A stretch of 14,755 bases of DNA from Chloroflexia bacterium (GCA_025928215.1 JAICJW010000058.1:1-14755); one strand, 5' to 3'. Counted from the stretch's first letter, positions 1-7,890 are shown. The notes: generated by a model not told the origin, from the sequence alone. Translations and numbers: made by a program.

Positions 1-1218
1 ATTCTGCATGTAAACGGGCCGGAAATCCCGCAGGAAGGTCGTGCCGGGGATCGGCACGCAGCCAAGCCGCTTGATGCGGTCAAAGACGGCGATATCGGTG
101 ATGAATTCGCAGTGCTCGATGCGGTGGCGGGTATTCGGGCGGGGGTTCGCTTCTGATGCTTCTTCGTAGCAATCGAGCAGCAGGTCAATCGCCGCGTCAC
201 CGATCGCGTGGGCGCAGCATTGCCAGCCGAGGTCGTGCGCCCGCTTGAATTTCGTCTTGAAGGCGTTGGGCGTCTGCATCCAGAGGCCGACATTCTCCGC
301 CTCTCCGACGTACGGATGATGCATCCGCGCCGTCCGCCCGCCGATCGAGCCATCAATGAAGAGTTTGGCGGGGCCGATGCGCAGCCGCGTATCCCCGAAC
401 CCGGTGCGGATGCCGGTCGCCGCGAAGCCGTCGAGCATCTCATCCACCATTATCATCAGATACGTGCGCAGGCCGCCCGTGCCCCGGTCATGGAGCGCCT
501 GATACGCCGCCATCTCCTCCACGCGATGGATACCCGCCTCGGCGACGCTCGTCACGCCGGCCGCGTGATACAAGGCGGCGGCATGATCGAGCGCCTCCAC
601 GATCTCCTCGGCGGATGGCTGCTGGATGACATCGGTGACAAAATGCATCGCCGCCTCACGCAGAACGCCGGTCGGCTCGCCGTGCTCGTCGCGGTCAATG
701 ACGCCGCCTTCGGGATCGTTCGTCGCCGCAGAGACGCCCGCGCGCGCCAGCGCCGCCGTGTTCGCGACGGCGATATGCCCGCATGCCCGGACGACAAAGA
801 CGGGATGCTGCGGCGCGGCAAGATCGAGGTCCGCGCGATTCGGGTGGCGGCGCTCGGCGAAGCGCGCGTCGTCGTAGCCACGGGCGCGAATCCACCGGTC
901 CGGCGGCTGCGATTCCGCCCGCTCGCGAATCTTCGCCACGAGTTGAGCGATGCTGTTCGTCGCCTCCGGCCGCGCATTGACTGCCGCCGCCGCGAAACCG
1001 ACATACATCGGGTGGCAGTGGGCGTCATTGAAGGCGGCGATCGCGGTGCGGCCGCGCAGGTCAATCACCTCAGTATCGGCCCGGCGTTCGGCCAGCGCAT
1101 CCTCGTTCGAGCCGACGGCGGCGATGATGCCATCGCGAATCGCCACCGCCTCCGCGATGGGAGTCGCGGGGTCAGAGGTGATCAAGTGTCCATTGGTGAG
1201 AATCACGTTTCCAGCCAC
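1..1218 (-). CDS. Amidohydrolase, YtcJ/NfdA type (amidohydrolase family 3), C-terminus cut by window edge
   Basis: Metal-dependent hydrolase of the amidohydrolase superfamily, probably cytosolic (no signal peptide seen). About 406 residues are present; this family usually has about 530-550, so the last quarter lies beyond the left edge. The N-terminus forms the usual small beta domain (NVILTNGHLITSD, then IRDGIIAAVG). The metal-binding HxH follows at about residues 67-69 (FNDAHCHP). Later come GPAKLFIDGSIGGRTA near 281-296 (the conserved lysine), HAIGD near 336-340, and RIEHCE near 365-370, all typical of this subgroup. The segment before HxH reads AIAAFNDAH where relatives usually have a PGF-type sequence. 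I chose the GTG start because AAGGGAG lies 9 bases upstream; the ATG a few bases earlier is out of frame and hits a stop after six codons. It lies 114 bases downstream of uvrB on the same strand. Substrate is unknown; relatives act on N-substituted formamides or other amides. Confidence 0.88.
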   Translation of the reverse strand, partial: MAGNVILTNGHLITSDPATPIAEAVAIRDGIIAAVGSNEDALAERRADTEVIDLRGRTAIAAFNDAHCHPMYVGFAAAAVNARPEATNSIAQLVAKIRERAESQPPDRWIRARGYDDARFAERRHPNRADLDLAAPQHPVFVVRACGHIAVANTAALARAGVSAATNDPEGGVIDRDEHGEPTGVLREAAMHFVTDVIQQPSAEEIVEALDHAAALYHAAGVTSVAEAGIHRVEEMAAYQALHDRGTGGLRTYLMIMVDEMLDGFAATGIRTGFGDTRLRIGPAKLFIDGSIGGRTARMHHPYVGEAENVGLWMQTPNAFKTKFKRAHDLGWQCCAHAIGDAAIDLLLDCYEEASEANPRPNTRHRIEHCEFITDIAVFDRIKRLGCVPIPGTTFLRDFRPVYMQN

Positions 1219-1259
1219 GGCATGCTGCTCCCTTCGCGATTGCCCGGCGCCACAGCCGG

Positions 1260-1278
1260 GGTGCGATTGTACCGCACC
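1260..1278 (-). promoter_or_regulatory. Dyad GGTGCG-N7-CGCACC enclosing a -10-like TACAAT, upstream of the amidohydrolase
   Basis: A perfect 6-bp inverted repeat has a 7-base centre which, on the minus strand, contains TACAAT (1266-1271, five of six matches to the -10 consensus). A transcript starting here would have a leader of about 40 bases before the GTG at 1218. I see no good -35 at 16-18 bases. A repressor or activator site overlapping a promoter would look like this. A weak hairpin after uvrB is the alternative, but it lacks a T-run. Confidence 0.3.
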
Positions 1279-1332
1279 GAGAGGAGAACACGGAGAGAGG
1301 GGAATTGCATTGTCTGACGGCGGGCGATGCGA

Positions 1333-3393
1333 TCACTCTATCAGCAAGCGCCGCAACTCGACGACTTGATCGCGAAGGAGGGCGGCCTTCTCGAATTCGA
1401 GATTCTTGGCCGCCGCTTTCATCTGCGCCTCAAGGTCCTTCACCATCCGCGTCAGTTCTTCCTTCGGCACGTCGGCGATCACGCCATCCTCAGTAACGAG
1501 GCCCTTTTCTTCCGCGACGGCTCTCACCCGGTCGGTGAGATCGCGGATCTCCTTCGTGATGCCGCGCGGCGTGATACCGTGCTCGATGTTGTACGCTTCC
1601 TGGATGGCACGGCGGCGCACCGTCTCCGAAATCGCGAACTTCATCGAGTCCGTCTCGCGGTCCGCATACATGATGACGAGGCCTTCCACATGGCGGGCGG
1701 CGCGACCGCTGACCTGAATCAGCGAGCGATTCGAGCGCAGGAAGCCCTCTTTGTCCGCGTCGAGGATGGCGACGAGCGAGACTTCCGGCAGGTCCAGCCC
1801 CTCCCGCAGCAGGTTGATGCCGACGATCACGTCATAGACGCCGAGGCGGAGCGACCGCAGGATGTCCACCCGTTCCAGCGTCTCGATGTCGTGGTGGAGA
1901 TACTGCGTCTTGATGCCCATCTCCTTCAGGTAATCGGTCAGGTCCTCGGCCATCCGTTTGGTGAGCGTCGTGATCAGGGCGCGCTGCCCCTTGCTGACCC
2001 GGATGCGCACCTCTTCGAGCAGATCGTCAATCTGGCCGTCGGTCGGGCGGACGGAGATGATCGGATCGAGCAGCCCCGTCGGGCGAATGACTTGCTCCAC
2101 GACCTGCGCGCCGCACTCCTTCGTGTGGATGATCTCGTAGTCGGCGGGCGTGGCGGAGACATAGACGGCCTGATTGACATGCCGTTCGAACTCGTCGAAC
2201 GTCAGCGGGCGGTTGTCGAGCGCACTCGGCAGGCGGAAGCCGAACTGCACCAGTTGCTCCTTGCGCGAGCGGTCACCGCCGTACATGCCGCGCACCTGCG
2301 GCAAGGAAATGTGCGACTCGTCCACGATCAGCAGGTAGTCGTCCGGGAAGTAGTCGAGCAGCGTCCACGGTTGATCGCCCGCGCCGCGCCGGGCGAGGTG
2401 GCGGCTGTAGTTCTCGATGCCGGCGCAGTAGCCGACCTCGGAGAGCATTTCGAGATCGTACATCGTCCGCTGTTTGATGCGCTGCGCTTCGAGCAGTTTC
2501 CCTTGCTGCTCAAACAATTTGACCTGCGCCTGCATCTCCTCCTCGATGTCCCGCATCGCCGCCTGCAACTTCTCCTGGCTCGTCACAAAGTGCTTGGCGG
2601 GGTAGATGTCCACCGCGTTGTGCTCGCCCAATACCTCGCCCGTCAGTGGGTCCACCGAGACGATACGCTCGACCTCGTCGCCCCACAGTTCGATCCTGAG
2701 CGCGATCTCCTCATACGCGGGGAAGACTTCCAGTGTGTCGCCGCGCACGCGGAAGGTGCCGCGCACGAGCGTCGCGTCGTTGCGCTCGTACTGCACATCC
2801 ACGAGGTGTCGCAGGACGCGCTCGCGCCGAATGCTGCCTCCCTTACGGAAGGAGACGACCGTCTTGCCGTACTCCTCCGGCGCGCCGATGCCGTAGATGC
2901 AGGAGACCGACGCGACGATCACGACATCCCGCCGCTCGAAGAGGGAGCGCGTCGCGGCGTGGCGGAGGCGGTCAATCTCCTCATTGACCTCGGATTCCTT
3001 CTCGATGTAGGTGTCCGTCCGGGCGATATACGCTTCCGGCTGGTAATAGTCATAGTAGGAGACGAAGTACTCGACGGCGTTGTTCGGGAAGAACTCCTTG
3101 AACTCACTGTAGAGTTGCGCGGCGAGCGTCTTATTGTGCGCGAGGACGAGCGTCGGCTTCTGAACGCGCTCGATTACCTTCGCCATCGTGTATGTCTTGC
3201 CGCTGCCCGTCACGCCGAGCAGCGTCTGATGCCGGAAGCCTTCCTGAATCCCGCGTGACAATTTTTCGATCGCGGTTGGCTGGTCGCCCGTCGGCTCGAA
3301 GGCGGAGACGACGCTAAACTGCGTATCAATTACCGGGGCAGGCCGGACCCACTCCTGCGGCTCCTCGATCTGTGTTTCGATGCGTTCTGCCAT
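1333..3393 (-). CDS. uvrB: UvrABC excinuclease subunit B (DNA damage-recognition helicase)
   Basis: Nucleotide excision repair protein: it is loaded onto damaged DNA by UvrA, verifies the lesion with its beta-hairpin and recruits UvrC for incision. All hallmarks are present in 686 residues, close to the usual 660-690: Walker A GVTGSGKT (60-67), the Tyr-rich beta-hairpin beginning YFVSYYDYYQPEAY (about 109-122), Walker B DESH (358-361), a helicase motif VI form (QVSGRAARHVEG) and a C-terminal UVR domain (about 647-682, DLEAQMKAAAKNLEFEKAA) that contacts UvrC. Start ATG has AGGAGGG nine bases upstream (3403-3409). Expressed from its own promoter at 3455-3463. No uvrA or uvrC lies in the window. 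I saw no obvious SOS box upstream. A 643-codon open frame antisense to it is a codon-bias shadow. Confidence 0.99.
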   Translation of the reverse strand: MAERIETQIEEPQEWVRPAPVIDTQFSVVSAFEPTGDQPTAIEKLSRGIQEGFRHQTLLGVTGSGKTYTMAKVIERVQKPTLVLAHNKTLAAQLYSEFKEFFPNNAVEYFVSYYDYYQPEAYIARTDTYIEKESEVNEEIDRLRHAATRSLFERRDVVIVASVSCIYGIGAPEEYGKTVVSFRKGGSIRRERVLRHLVDVQYERNDATLVRGTFRVRGDTLEVFPAYEEIALRIELWGDEVERIVSVDPLTGEVLGEHNAVDIYPAKHFVTSQEKLQAAMRDIEEEMQAQVKLFEQQGKLLEAQRIKQRTMYDLEMLSEVGYCAGIENYSRHLARRGAGDQPWTLLDYFPDDYLLIVDESHISLPQVRGMYGGDRSRKEQLVQFGFRLPSALDNRPLTFDEFERHVNQAVYVSATPADYEIIHTKECGAQVVEQVIRPTGLLDPIISVRPTDGQIDDLLEEVRIRVSKGQRALITTLTKRMAEDLTDYLKEMGIKTQYLHHDIETLERVDILRSLRLGVYDVIVGINLLREGLDLPEVSLVAILDADKEGFLRSNRSLIQVSGRAARHVEGLVIMYADRETDSMKFAISETVRRRAIQEAYNIEHGITPRGITKEIRDLTDRVRAVAEEKGLVTEDGVIADVPKEELTRMVKDLEAQMKAAAKNLEFEKAALLRDQVVELRRLLIE

Positions 3394-3454
3394 CGGCGAT
3401 GACCCTCCTGTGTGACCCCGGGATGAAGCGCGGTTACGCGTGTGCGTATCCCCG

Positions 3455-3463
3455 ATTATACCA
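3455..3463 (-). promoter_or_regulatory. Extended -10 promoter of uvrB (TGGTATAAT)
   Basis: On the minus strand the sequence reads TG-G-TATAAT, a perfect -10 hexamer with the extended TGn element, so a poor -35 (none recognisable at 17 bases) would be tolerated. The predicted start is near 3448, giving a leader of about 55 bases before the uvrB ATG. It lies between the repeat at 3491-3535 and uvrB, so uvrB can be transcribed independently of the histidine kinase upstream. Confidence 0.6.
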
Positions 3464-3490
3464 GAACGGGCGTACCAAAACGAGGGTTTG

Positions 3491-3535
3491 CCTACTCCCT
3501 TGCCCCTCCCGAAACGGGAAGGGTCTGGGGTTAGG
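3491..3535. repeat. 45-bp imperfect palindrome, CCTA...CCCG AAA CGGG...TAGG, overlapping the kinase stop codon
   Basis: The two 21-base halves, CCTACTCCCTTGCCCCTCCCG and the reverse complement of the right half, CCTAACCCCAGACCCTTCCCG, match at about two thirds of positions around a 3-base AAA centre. The inner stem pairs eight of nine positions. The element lies directly after the histidine kinase, and the TAA stop of that gene (3531-3533) is inside it. It can fold into a hairpin and may end transcription of the kinase gene, but a clean T-run is missing. Similar C-rich/G-rich palindromes are common dispersed elements in environmental bacterial genomes (from general knowledge, not checked here). 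Confidence 0.55.
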
Positions 3536-5369
3536 CTCGTACAGCGGGGAGGGTGACGGTGAAGGCGCTGCCGACGCCGGGGGCGCTTGTCAGGGCGATC
3601 GTGCCGCTCATCAGTTCGACCAGTTGCTTGGTGAGGGCGAGGCCGAGGCCGGTGCCTTGCTGCGTGCGCGCATAGCCGGACTCGACCTGCTGAAAGGCCT
3701 CGAAGACGATGGTCTGGTGCTCCGGGGCGATGCCGACGCCGGTATCCTCAACGGTGATCGCGACCGTCTCCGGGCCGATGCGGCGGGCAGTGAGCGTGAT
3801 CGCGCCGCCCGGCGGCGTGAACTTGTGCGCGTTCGAGAGGAGATTGAGCAGTATCTGACGCAACCGGTCGCGATCGGCGATCACGTCCGGCAGGCCCTCC
3901 GGGAGTGCGAGGGAGAAGCGCTGCTCCTTCGCGGCGATCAGCGGCGCGAGCATCCGCTCGATCACCGCGATTTCCGGAGCGAGCGGGAAGGCGATCCGGT
4001 CGAGCGTCTGGTGGCCCGCCTCGATGCGCGCGACATCGAGGATATTATTTACCATCATCAGGAGATGCTGGCCGCTCTCCAGGATGTCCTGAAACGCCAG
4101 TTCCTGCTCATCCTCGGTGAGGATGACCTGATCGGCGAGCAATTGAGCGAAGCCGATGATCGCATTGAGGGGAGTACGTAACTCGTGGCTGACATTGGCG
4201 AGAAAGGCGCTCTTATGCCGGTTCGCGGCGATGAGTGCGGCATTCTGCTCCTGCAACTGCGCGGTGAAGAGCGCCCGCTCCATGCTCGCGGCAGCCTGCC
4301 GCGCGAAGAGCCGGGCGCGAGCGAACTCTTCCTCCGTATAGGCGGATGACTCCCGGCGGATGAAAGTCAGCGCGCCGGTGGCCCGGCCCGCGACGATGAG
4401 CGGAAGCACCATAATATGCTCGCGCGCCGTGGCATGATTCTCATCGAAGAAGAAGACTGAGCGCGCATCGTCCTGGGAGTCATTGACCAACAGCGGTTCC
4501 CGCTGCTGCACGGCCCAACCGGTCAATCCCTCGCCCACCGCGAGAGAGACGGCTAACGGTTCAACGGCACCATCCCGGAGGAAGACGAGGCAATGCAATT
4601 TGCCATCCTCTGGATCGAGCCGCCAGAGAGTTGTGCGCGAATTCGGCAGGATCGCTACCGACTCCTCGGCAATGGTGCGCGCCATTGCGATGAGCGGATT
4701 CTCCTGATCCCTGCTCTCATATGCGGCGAATCGCTCGCTCACATGGAGGAGCGCCTGCAACCCCCGCGCCTGTTCCTGCGCCGCCGCATAGCGCCGCGCA
4801 TTGGTGACCGCGATCGCCACCTGGGGCGCGAAGAGTTTGAGCAGATAGAGATCGTCCGGCGTGAATGCGTCCGTACCCTGCCGCGCGAGGTAAAACGAAC
4901 CGACGGGCTGATCGGCGATTAGCGGCACAATCAGCCCGCTGCGATGCCGTTCGTGGTGATCGGGATGATCGGCAGGGAGGTACAGGTCCTGCCGCCACCG
5001 TGGGGCGAGCAAATCATCAATGAGGAACGATTCCCCCGTGCGATAAGCGCGACCGGTCAGGCTGCCGTGAACCGTCCGCTCCTGACCGAGCAGCCGCGCC
5101 ATATACTCCGGCTCGCCGCGAATGCAGACGATCTTCAGCACATCACGGCCAGGCACATCGAGCGCAACCGATGCCCGCTCGGACGGAACCAGCCGGCCAA
5201 TCGCGGTGAGAATCCGGTCGAGGAGCGCATCGAGATCGAGCGAGGCGGCAACGGCGGCGCTCGTTTCGAGCAGGGTCGCCATCGCAGCCGCCTGCCGCTC
5301 CGCAGAGAGCGCTGTAACCTGCGGCGGGACGATACGCTGTTCAGTCCGTTCTATCATGCGCCTGCCCAT
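3531..5369 (-). CDS. Soluble sensor histidine kinase with two GAF domains, orphan
   Basis: Two-component sensor kinase that autophosphorylates on histidine and would pass the phosphate to an unknown response regulator. Numbering is from the upstream TTG (5390; 619 residues). It has GAF 1 at about 45-200 and GAF 2 at about 230-372, then a short helical linker. The HisKA dimerisation domain has the H-box NVSHELRTPLNAIIGF (phospho-acceptor His402). The ATPase domain has the N-box LLNLLSNAHKF (about 514-524), G1 VEDTGVGIAP (about 547-556) and G2 GTGLGLALTK (579-588). I see no membrane segment or signal peptide, so the signal is probably an intracellular small molecule, redox state or light-type ligand bound by the GAF domains. 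No regulator gene is adjacent. The start is uncertain: TTG 5390, ATG 5369 (used here) and ATG 5357 are in frame and none has a strong ribosome-binding site. The stop codon lies inside a palindromic repeat. Confidence 0.95.
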   Translation of the reverse strand: MGRRMIERTEQRIVPPQVTALSAERQAAAMATLLETSAAVAASLDLDALLDRILTAIGRLVPSERASVALDVPGRDVLKIVCIRGEPEYMARLLGQERTVHGSLTGRAYRTGESFLIDDLLAPRWRQDLYLPADHPDHHERHRSGLIVPLIADQPVGSFYLARQGTDAFTPDDLYLLKLFAPQVAIAVTNARRYAAAQEQARGLQALLHVSERFAAYESRDQENPLIAMARTIAEESVAILPNSRTTLWRLDPEDGKLHCLVFLRDGAVEPLAVSLAVGEGLTGWAVQQREPLLVNDSQDDARSVFFFDENHATAREHIMVLPLIVAGRATGALTFIRRESSAYTEEEFARARLFARQAAASMERALFTAQLQEQNAALIAANRHKSAFLANVSHELRTPLNAIIGFAQLLADQVILTEDEQELAFQDILESGQHLLMMVNNILDVARIEAGHQTLDRIAFPLAPEIAVIERMLAPLIAAKEQRFSLALPEGLPDVIADRDRLRQILLNLLSNAHKFTPPGGAITLTARRIGPETVAITVEDTGVGIAPEHQTIVFEAFQQVESGYARTQQGTGLGLALTKQLVELMSGTIALTSAPGVGSAFTVTLPAVRA

Positions 5370-5426
5370 ATTTCTGACTGTTTGCAACAATGAATACGGT
5401 ATCAGACGGGCGCGGGAAACGCAAAA

Positions 5427-5510
5427 CCAGTAGCCAGTAGCCAGTAGTCAGCAGTCAGAAGGGATTCGACCTCTCTGACTACTGACTACCGACTACCAAC
5501 TACTGGCTAC
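5427..5510. repeat. Heptad inverted repeat: five CCAGTAG-type units, 14-base spacer, five inverted units
   Basis: The left arm (5427-5461) consists of five contiguous 7-base units: CCAGTAG three times, then TCAGCAG and TCAGAAG. After a 14-base spacer (5462-5475) the right arm (5476-5510) has five units in the opposite orientation: TGACTAC twice, CGACTAC, CAACTAC, TGGCTAC. The arms can pair into a long imperfect hairpin. It lies in the divergent region between the histidine kinase and the YggT gene, immediately upstream of the predicted YggT promoter. It is not a CRISPR: units touch each other and there are no unique spacers. It resembles short heptamer repeats dispersed in cyanobacterial and other bacterial genomes. 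Confidence 0.8.
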
Positions 5511-5516
5511 TGAGAA

Positions 5517-5545
5517 TTGACATCACCCATGCGCGGGGGTACGAT
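5517..5545 (+). promoter_or_regulatory. Sigma-70-type promoter of the YggT gene (TTGACA-N17-TACGAT)
   Basis: A perfect -35 TTGACA (5517-5522) is separated by exactly 17 bases from TACGAT (5540-5545, four of six to consensus). Transcription would start near 5552, leaving a leader of about 50 bases to the ATG at 5602. It begins only seven bases after the end of the heptad inverted repeat, so the repeat may influence its activity. Confidence 0.55.
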
Positions 5546-5601
5546 TTCGGCTGCCTCGCACGATGACGGGCGTAGATTGTATGGGATAAGGTAGCGCGCA
5601 C

Positions 5602-5859
5602 ATGGTGTTCATTTTCAATATTCTTTCCTTCCTCTTGCTCGCCATGCAGTTCGCGATCATCGGCCGGGCGCTCTTCTCGTGGTTCGATCCGACAGGGCGC
5701 ACGCCGATCGGTGCGATCCTCATTAAGATCACCGATCCGATCATCGTGCCGATTCGCCGCGTGCTGCCGTCGGCAGGCTTTATGGATTTTTCCCCGCTCG
5801 TTGCCCTGCTGATTATCTTCATCCTCCAGAAGCTTCTCAGCAGCACATTCCCGACCTAA
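5602..5859 (+). CDS. YggT-family small integral membrane protein
   Basis: An 85-residue inner-membrane protein of the YggT family. Two hydrophobic segments flank a conserved cytoplasmic-type loop: residues about 2-24 (FIFNILSFLLLAMQFAIIGR) and about 64-80 (SPLVALLIIFILQKLL). The family signature is clear: GRALFSWFDP, ITDPIIVPIRRVLP and GFMDFSPLVAL. Family members are linked to membrane organisation, cell division (near sepF/ylmG) or ion homeostasis in different bacteria, and the molecular role is not settled. Length is typical. Here it stands alone, away from the usual proC/sepF neighbours, with its own promoter at 5517-5545. An AAGG lies about ten bases before the ATG. No convincing terminator follows; a 5-bp stem at 5862-5876 has no T-run. 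Confidence 0.93.
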   Translation: MVFIFNILSFLLLAMQFAIIGRALFSWFDPTGRTPIGAILIKITDPIIVPIRRVLPSAGFMDFSPLVALLIIFILQKLLSSTFPT

Positions 5860-5956
5860 GGGCGGTCTCATACCGCGAGATTGGGGAGGCGAGTCTCCGA
5901 TTGACGCGGCGATCATTTATGCAGTGCAATAGCACGCAATTCTCTATACATTTCTC

Positions 5957-5985
5957 TTGACGATGATCCGATGCCTCGATACCAT
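5957..5985 (+). promoter_or_regulatory. Sigma-70-type promoter of the peptide-importer operon (TTGACG-N17-TACCAT)
   Basis: TTGACG (5957-5962, five of six) and TACCAT (5980-5985, four of six) are 17 bases apart. The expected start is near 5992, giving a leader of about 100 bases before the solute-binding protein gene. The gap 5860-6094 holds no other feature I can support. The leader contains only weak 4-bp stems, and I do not recognise a riboswitch in it. Confidence 0.5.
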
Positions 5986-6094
5986 ACCGGGGTTCTTCGT
6001 GTGTTCAAGGAGATGGCCACCGTCTTTACCACCGTTTTCCTGTGCGAGAGTCGAAGGGCGACGCATCGCTTGAGGGAAAGAAAGGGGAGTCGCA

Positions 6095-7885
6095 ATGTCC
6101 ATGAAGCCGGTATCCATCAGTCGGCGCCAGCTTCTCGCGCTCACCGCGAGCATGGCGGGTGGGGCAATCCTCACCGCCTGCGGCGGGGGAGCCGCGCCGA
6201 CGGCCACGACCGCCGCTTCCAGCGCTTCCAGCGCGCCGGCGACTGCCCTTGCCAATACGCCGGTCACCGCCGGTGGGACACCGCTGAGCACCTTCGCGAC
6301 CGCCGTTCCCGCGTCAGTCGTTTCTTCTCCACCGCAGGCGGTGGGGACAGCGGTCGCGGGATCCCCGGCGGCCGGCGGCACCCCGCAGGCCGCTGTCCAG
6401 GGTGGGACATTGCACCTTGCGGTGGGGAGCGAACCCGACGCGCTCGATCCCGCCAAGACCATTCAGGCGAACGCGGACACATTTAACGATAATCTCTACG
6501 ACCGTCTCGTCTTCATCGGCCCGGACCGGTTGCCCCACCCGTGGCTCTCGGAGAAATGGGACATCTCTCCGGACGGCAAACAGATCACCTTCACCATCCG
6601 TCAGGGGATCAAGTTCCACGATGGGACGAACCTCGACGGGGCTGCGGTGAAGTTCTCCTTCGATCGCATCCTTGATCCCGCGACGGCCTCGCCTGCGAAG
6701 GCCCAGATGGGCACGCTCCAATCCGTTGACCTCGTTGATCCCGTCACCGTCCGCTTCAACTTCAGCGCGCCTTATGCGCCCTTCTTCACCAATATCTCGC
6801 TCGGCTACGGCGGCATCACCTCGCCCACCGCCGTCAAGAAATTCGGAGACAGCTACGGTCACAACCCGGTCGGGTCCGGCCCCTTCAAATTGAAAGAATG
6901 GGTCGCCGGGCAGCAGATTACCCTTGAGCGAAACCCGGATTACAAGAATCTCCGCACGGATGGGAAGAACACCGGCGCGGCGTATCTCGACGCGCTCCAA
7001 TTCAAGATCATCGCCGACCCGGCGACCCAACTGGCGGCGTTGCAGAGCGGCGAACTGGACGTCATCGCGGTTGATGTGCAGCAGGTTGATAAGATCAAGA
7101 GTGACCCCAAATACCAGATCGTCATCTGGAAAGACGCGACGGACATGAACTTCATCGAATACGCGAACAAGGCGCCGTTCACGGACCTCGCGGTTCGGCA
7201 AGCGATCGCCTACTCCATTGACCGCGATTCGATCGTCAAGAGTGCGTGGAACGGCTACGCGACCGCCAATCTCAACCCGCAGCCGGTCGGCGTGGCGGGG
7301 TGGGACGCGGCACTTGGGCAGCAATACGGCTATCCCTATAACCTCGACAAAGCGAAGAAAGTCCTCGCGGACGGCGGCTATACGGCGGGGCCAAACGGGG
7401 TGTTGCAGAAGAACGGCACGCCGCTCGCTTTCACCATGCTCGTCTACTCGCCCAATCCTCCCGGTAATACGGCGTCGCAGATTATCCAGGCGACGTTGCA
7501 GTCTATCGGGGTCAAAATGGACATCCAGAATATAGATTTTGGCTCTGAGACGCCGCTGCTGAACGCCGGGAAGTTCGACGTGGATTACATGCGCTGGACA
7601 TGGCCCGATCCCGTGATCGAGAGCCTGCTCTTCAAGACACCCGGCTGGACGAAGCAACTGAGTGATCCCGATCTGGATAAACTGCTCACCGTGGCGGACA
7701 CGACCCTCGATCCTGAGAAGCGCGTCGCCGCCAATCATGCGGTGCAACAGTATATTCTCCAGAAGGCGTATATTGCCCCGATCTCGACGGACTGGATCAT
7801 CCGGGCGGCACGCGCGAACGTCAAAGGGTATCAGTGGGATGCGATTGGGTACGCGCGATTTATCGAAGTTTCGCTGGCGAAGTAG
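6095..7885 (+). CDS. Oligopeptide-type ABC transporter solute-binding lipoprotein (SBP family 5)
   Basis: Extracytoplasmic receptor that captures peptides (or nickel, opines, sugars in some relatives) and delivers them to the permeases encoded next. The N-terminus has a twin-arginine pattern (SRRQLLAL, Arg10-Arg11), a hydrophobic stretch and the lipobox LTAC with Cys29, so export by Tat and lipid anchoring are expected. Residues about 30-100 are a low-complexity Ala/Thr/Ser/Pro linker that would hold the domain off the membrane. The SBP_bac_5 domain starts near residue 103 (GGTLHLAVGSEPDALDP) and includes PWLSEKWDISPDGKQITF and IRQGIKFHDG. Length is 596 residues, somewhat long because of the linker. 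The start is well fixed by AAAGGGGAG five bases upstream (6081-6089). It is the first gene of a four-gene operon; ligand cannot be read from sequence. Confidence 0.95.
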   Translation: MSMKPVSISRRQLLALTASMAGGAILTACGGGAAPTATTAASSASSAPATALANTPVTAGGTPLSTFATAVPASVVSSPPQAVGTAVAGSPAAGGTPQAAVQGGTLHLAVGSEPDALDPAKTIQANADTFNDNLYDRLVFIGPDRLPHPWLSEKWDISPDGKQITFTIRQGIKFHDGTNLDGAAVKFSFDRILDPATASPAKAQMGTLQSVDLVDPVTVRFNFSAPYAPFFTNISLGYGGITSPTAVKKFGDSYGHNPVGSGPFKLKEWVAGQQITLERNPDYKNLRTDGKNTGAAYLDALQFKIIADPATQLAALQSGELDVIAVDVQQVDKIKSDPKYQIVIWKDATDMNFIEYANKAPFTDLAVRQAIAYSIDRDSIVKSAWNGYATANLNPQPVGVAGWDAALGQQYGYPYNLDKAKKVLADGGYTAGPNGVLQKNGTPLAFTMLVYSPNPPGNTASQIIQATLQSIGVKMDIQNIDFGSETPLLNAGKFDVDYMRWTWPDPVIESLLFKTPGWTKQLSDPDLDKLLTVADTTLDPEKRVAANHAVQQYILQKAYIAPISTDWIIRAARANVKGYQWDAIGYARFIEVSLAK

Positions 7886-7890
7886 CGATC

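Noticed and set aside
208..1317. A 369-codon open frame on the plus strand
   Set aside because: It lies opposite the amidohydrolase, whose HxH, lysine and HAIGD motifs are clear; the plus-strand product has Arg-rich shadow composition.
1327..3258. A 643-codon open frame on the plus strand opposite uvrB
   Set aside because: Its sequence is Arg/Leu/Asp-rich with no recognisable domain, and it mirrors the codon positions of uvrB, which is unambiguous. Long antisense frames are expected in GC-rich genes.
3394..3490. SOS (LexA) operator upstream of uvrB
   Set aside because: I found neither a CTG-N10-CAG nor a GAAC-N4-GTTC type dyad in this interval by eye; LexA motifs of the phylum are variable, so absence is not proof.
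5427..5510. Possible CRISPR-like array
   Set aside because: Units are 7 bases, contiguous, without unique spacers, and reverse orientation half-way; no cas gene is present.
5862..5876. GCGGT-CTCAT-ACCGC hairpin after the YggT gene as a terminator
   Set aside because: Only five base pairs and no T-run on either strand; too weak to call.
5992..6094. Riboswitch or structured leader before the importer operon
   Set aside because: The leader of about 100 bases shows only 4-bp stems and none of the conserved cores I know.
6314..7747. A 477-codon open frame antisense to the solute-binding protein
   Set aside because: The sense frame has signal peptide, lipobox, family motifs and a strong ribosome-binding site; the antisense product shows no domain.
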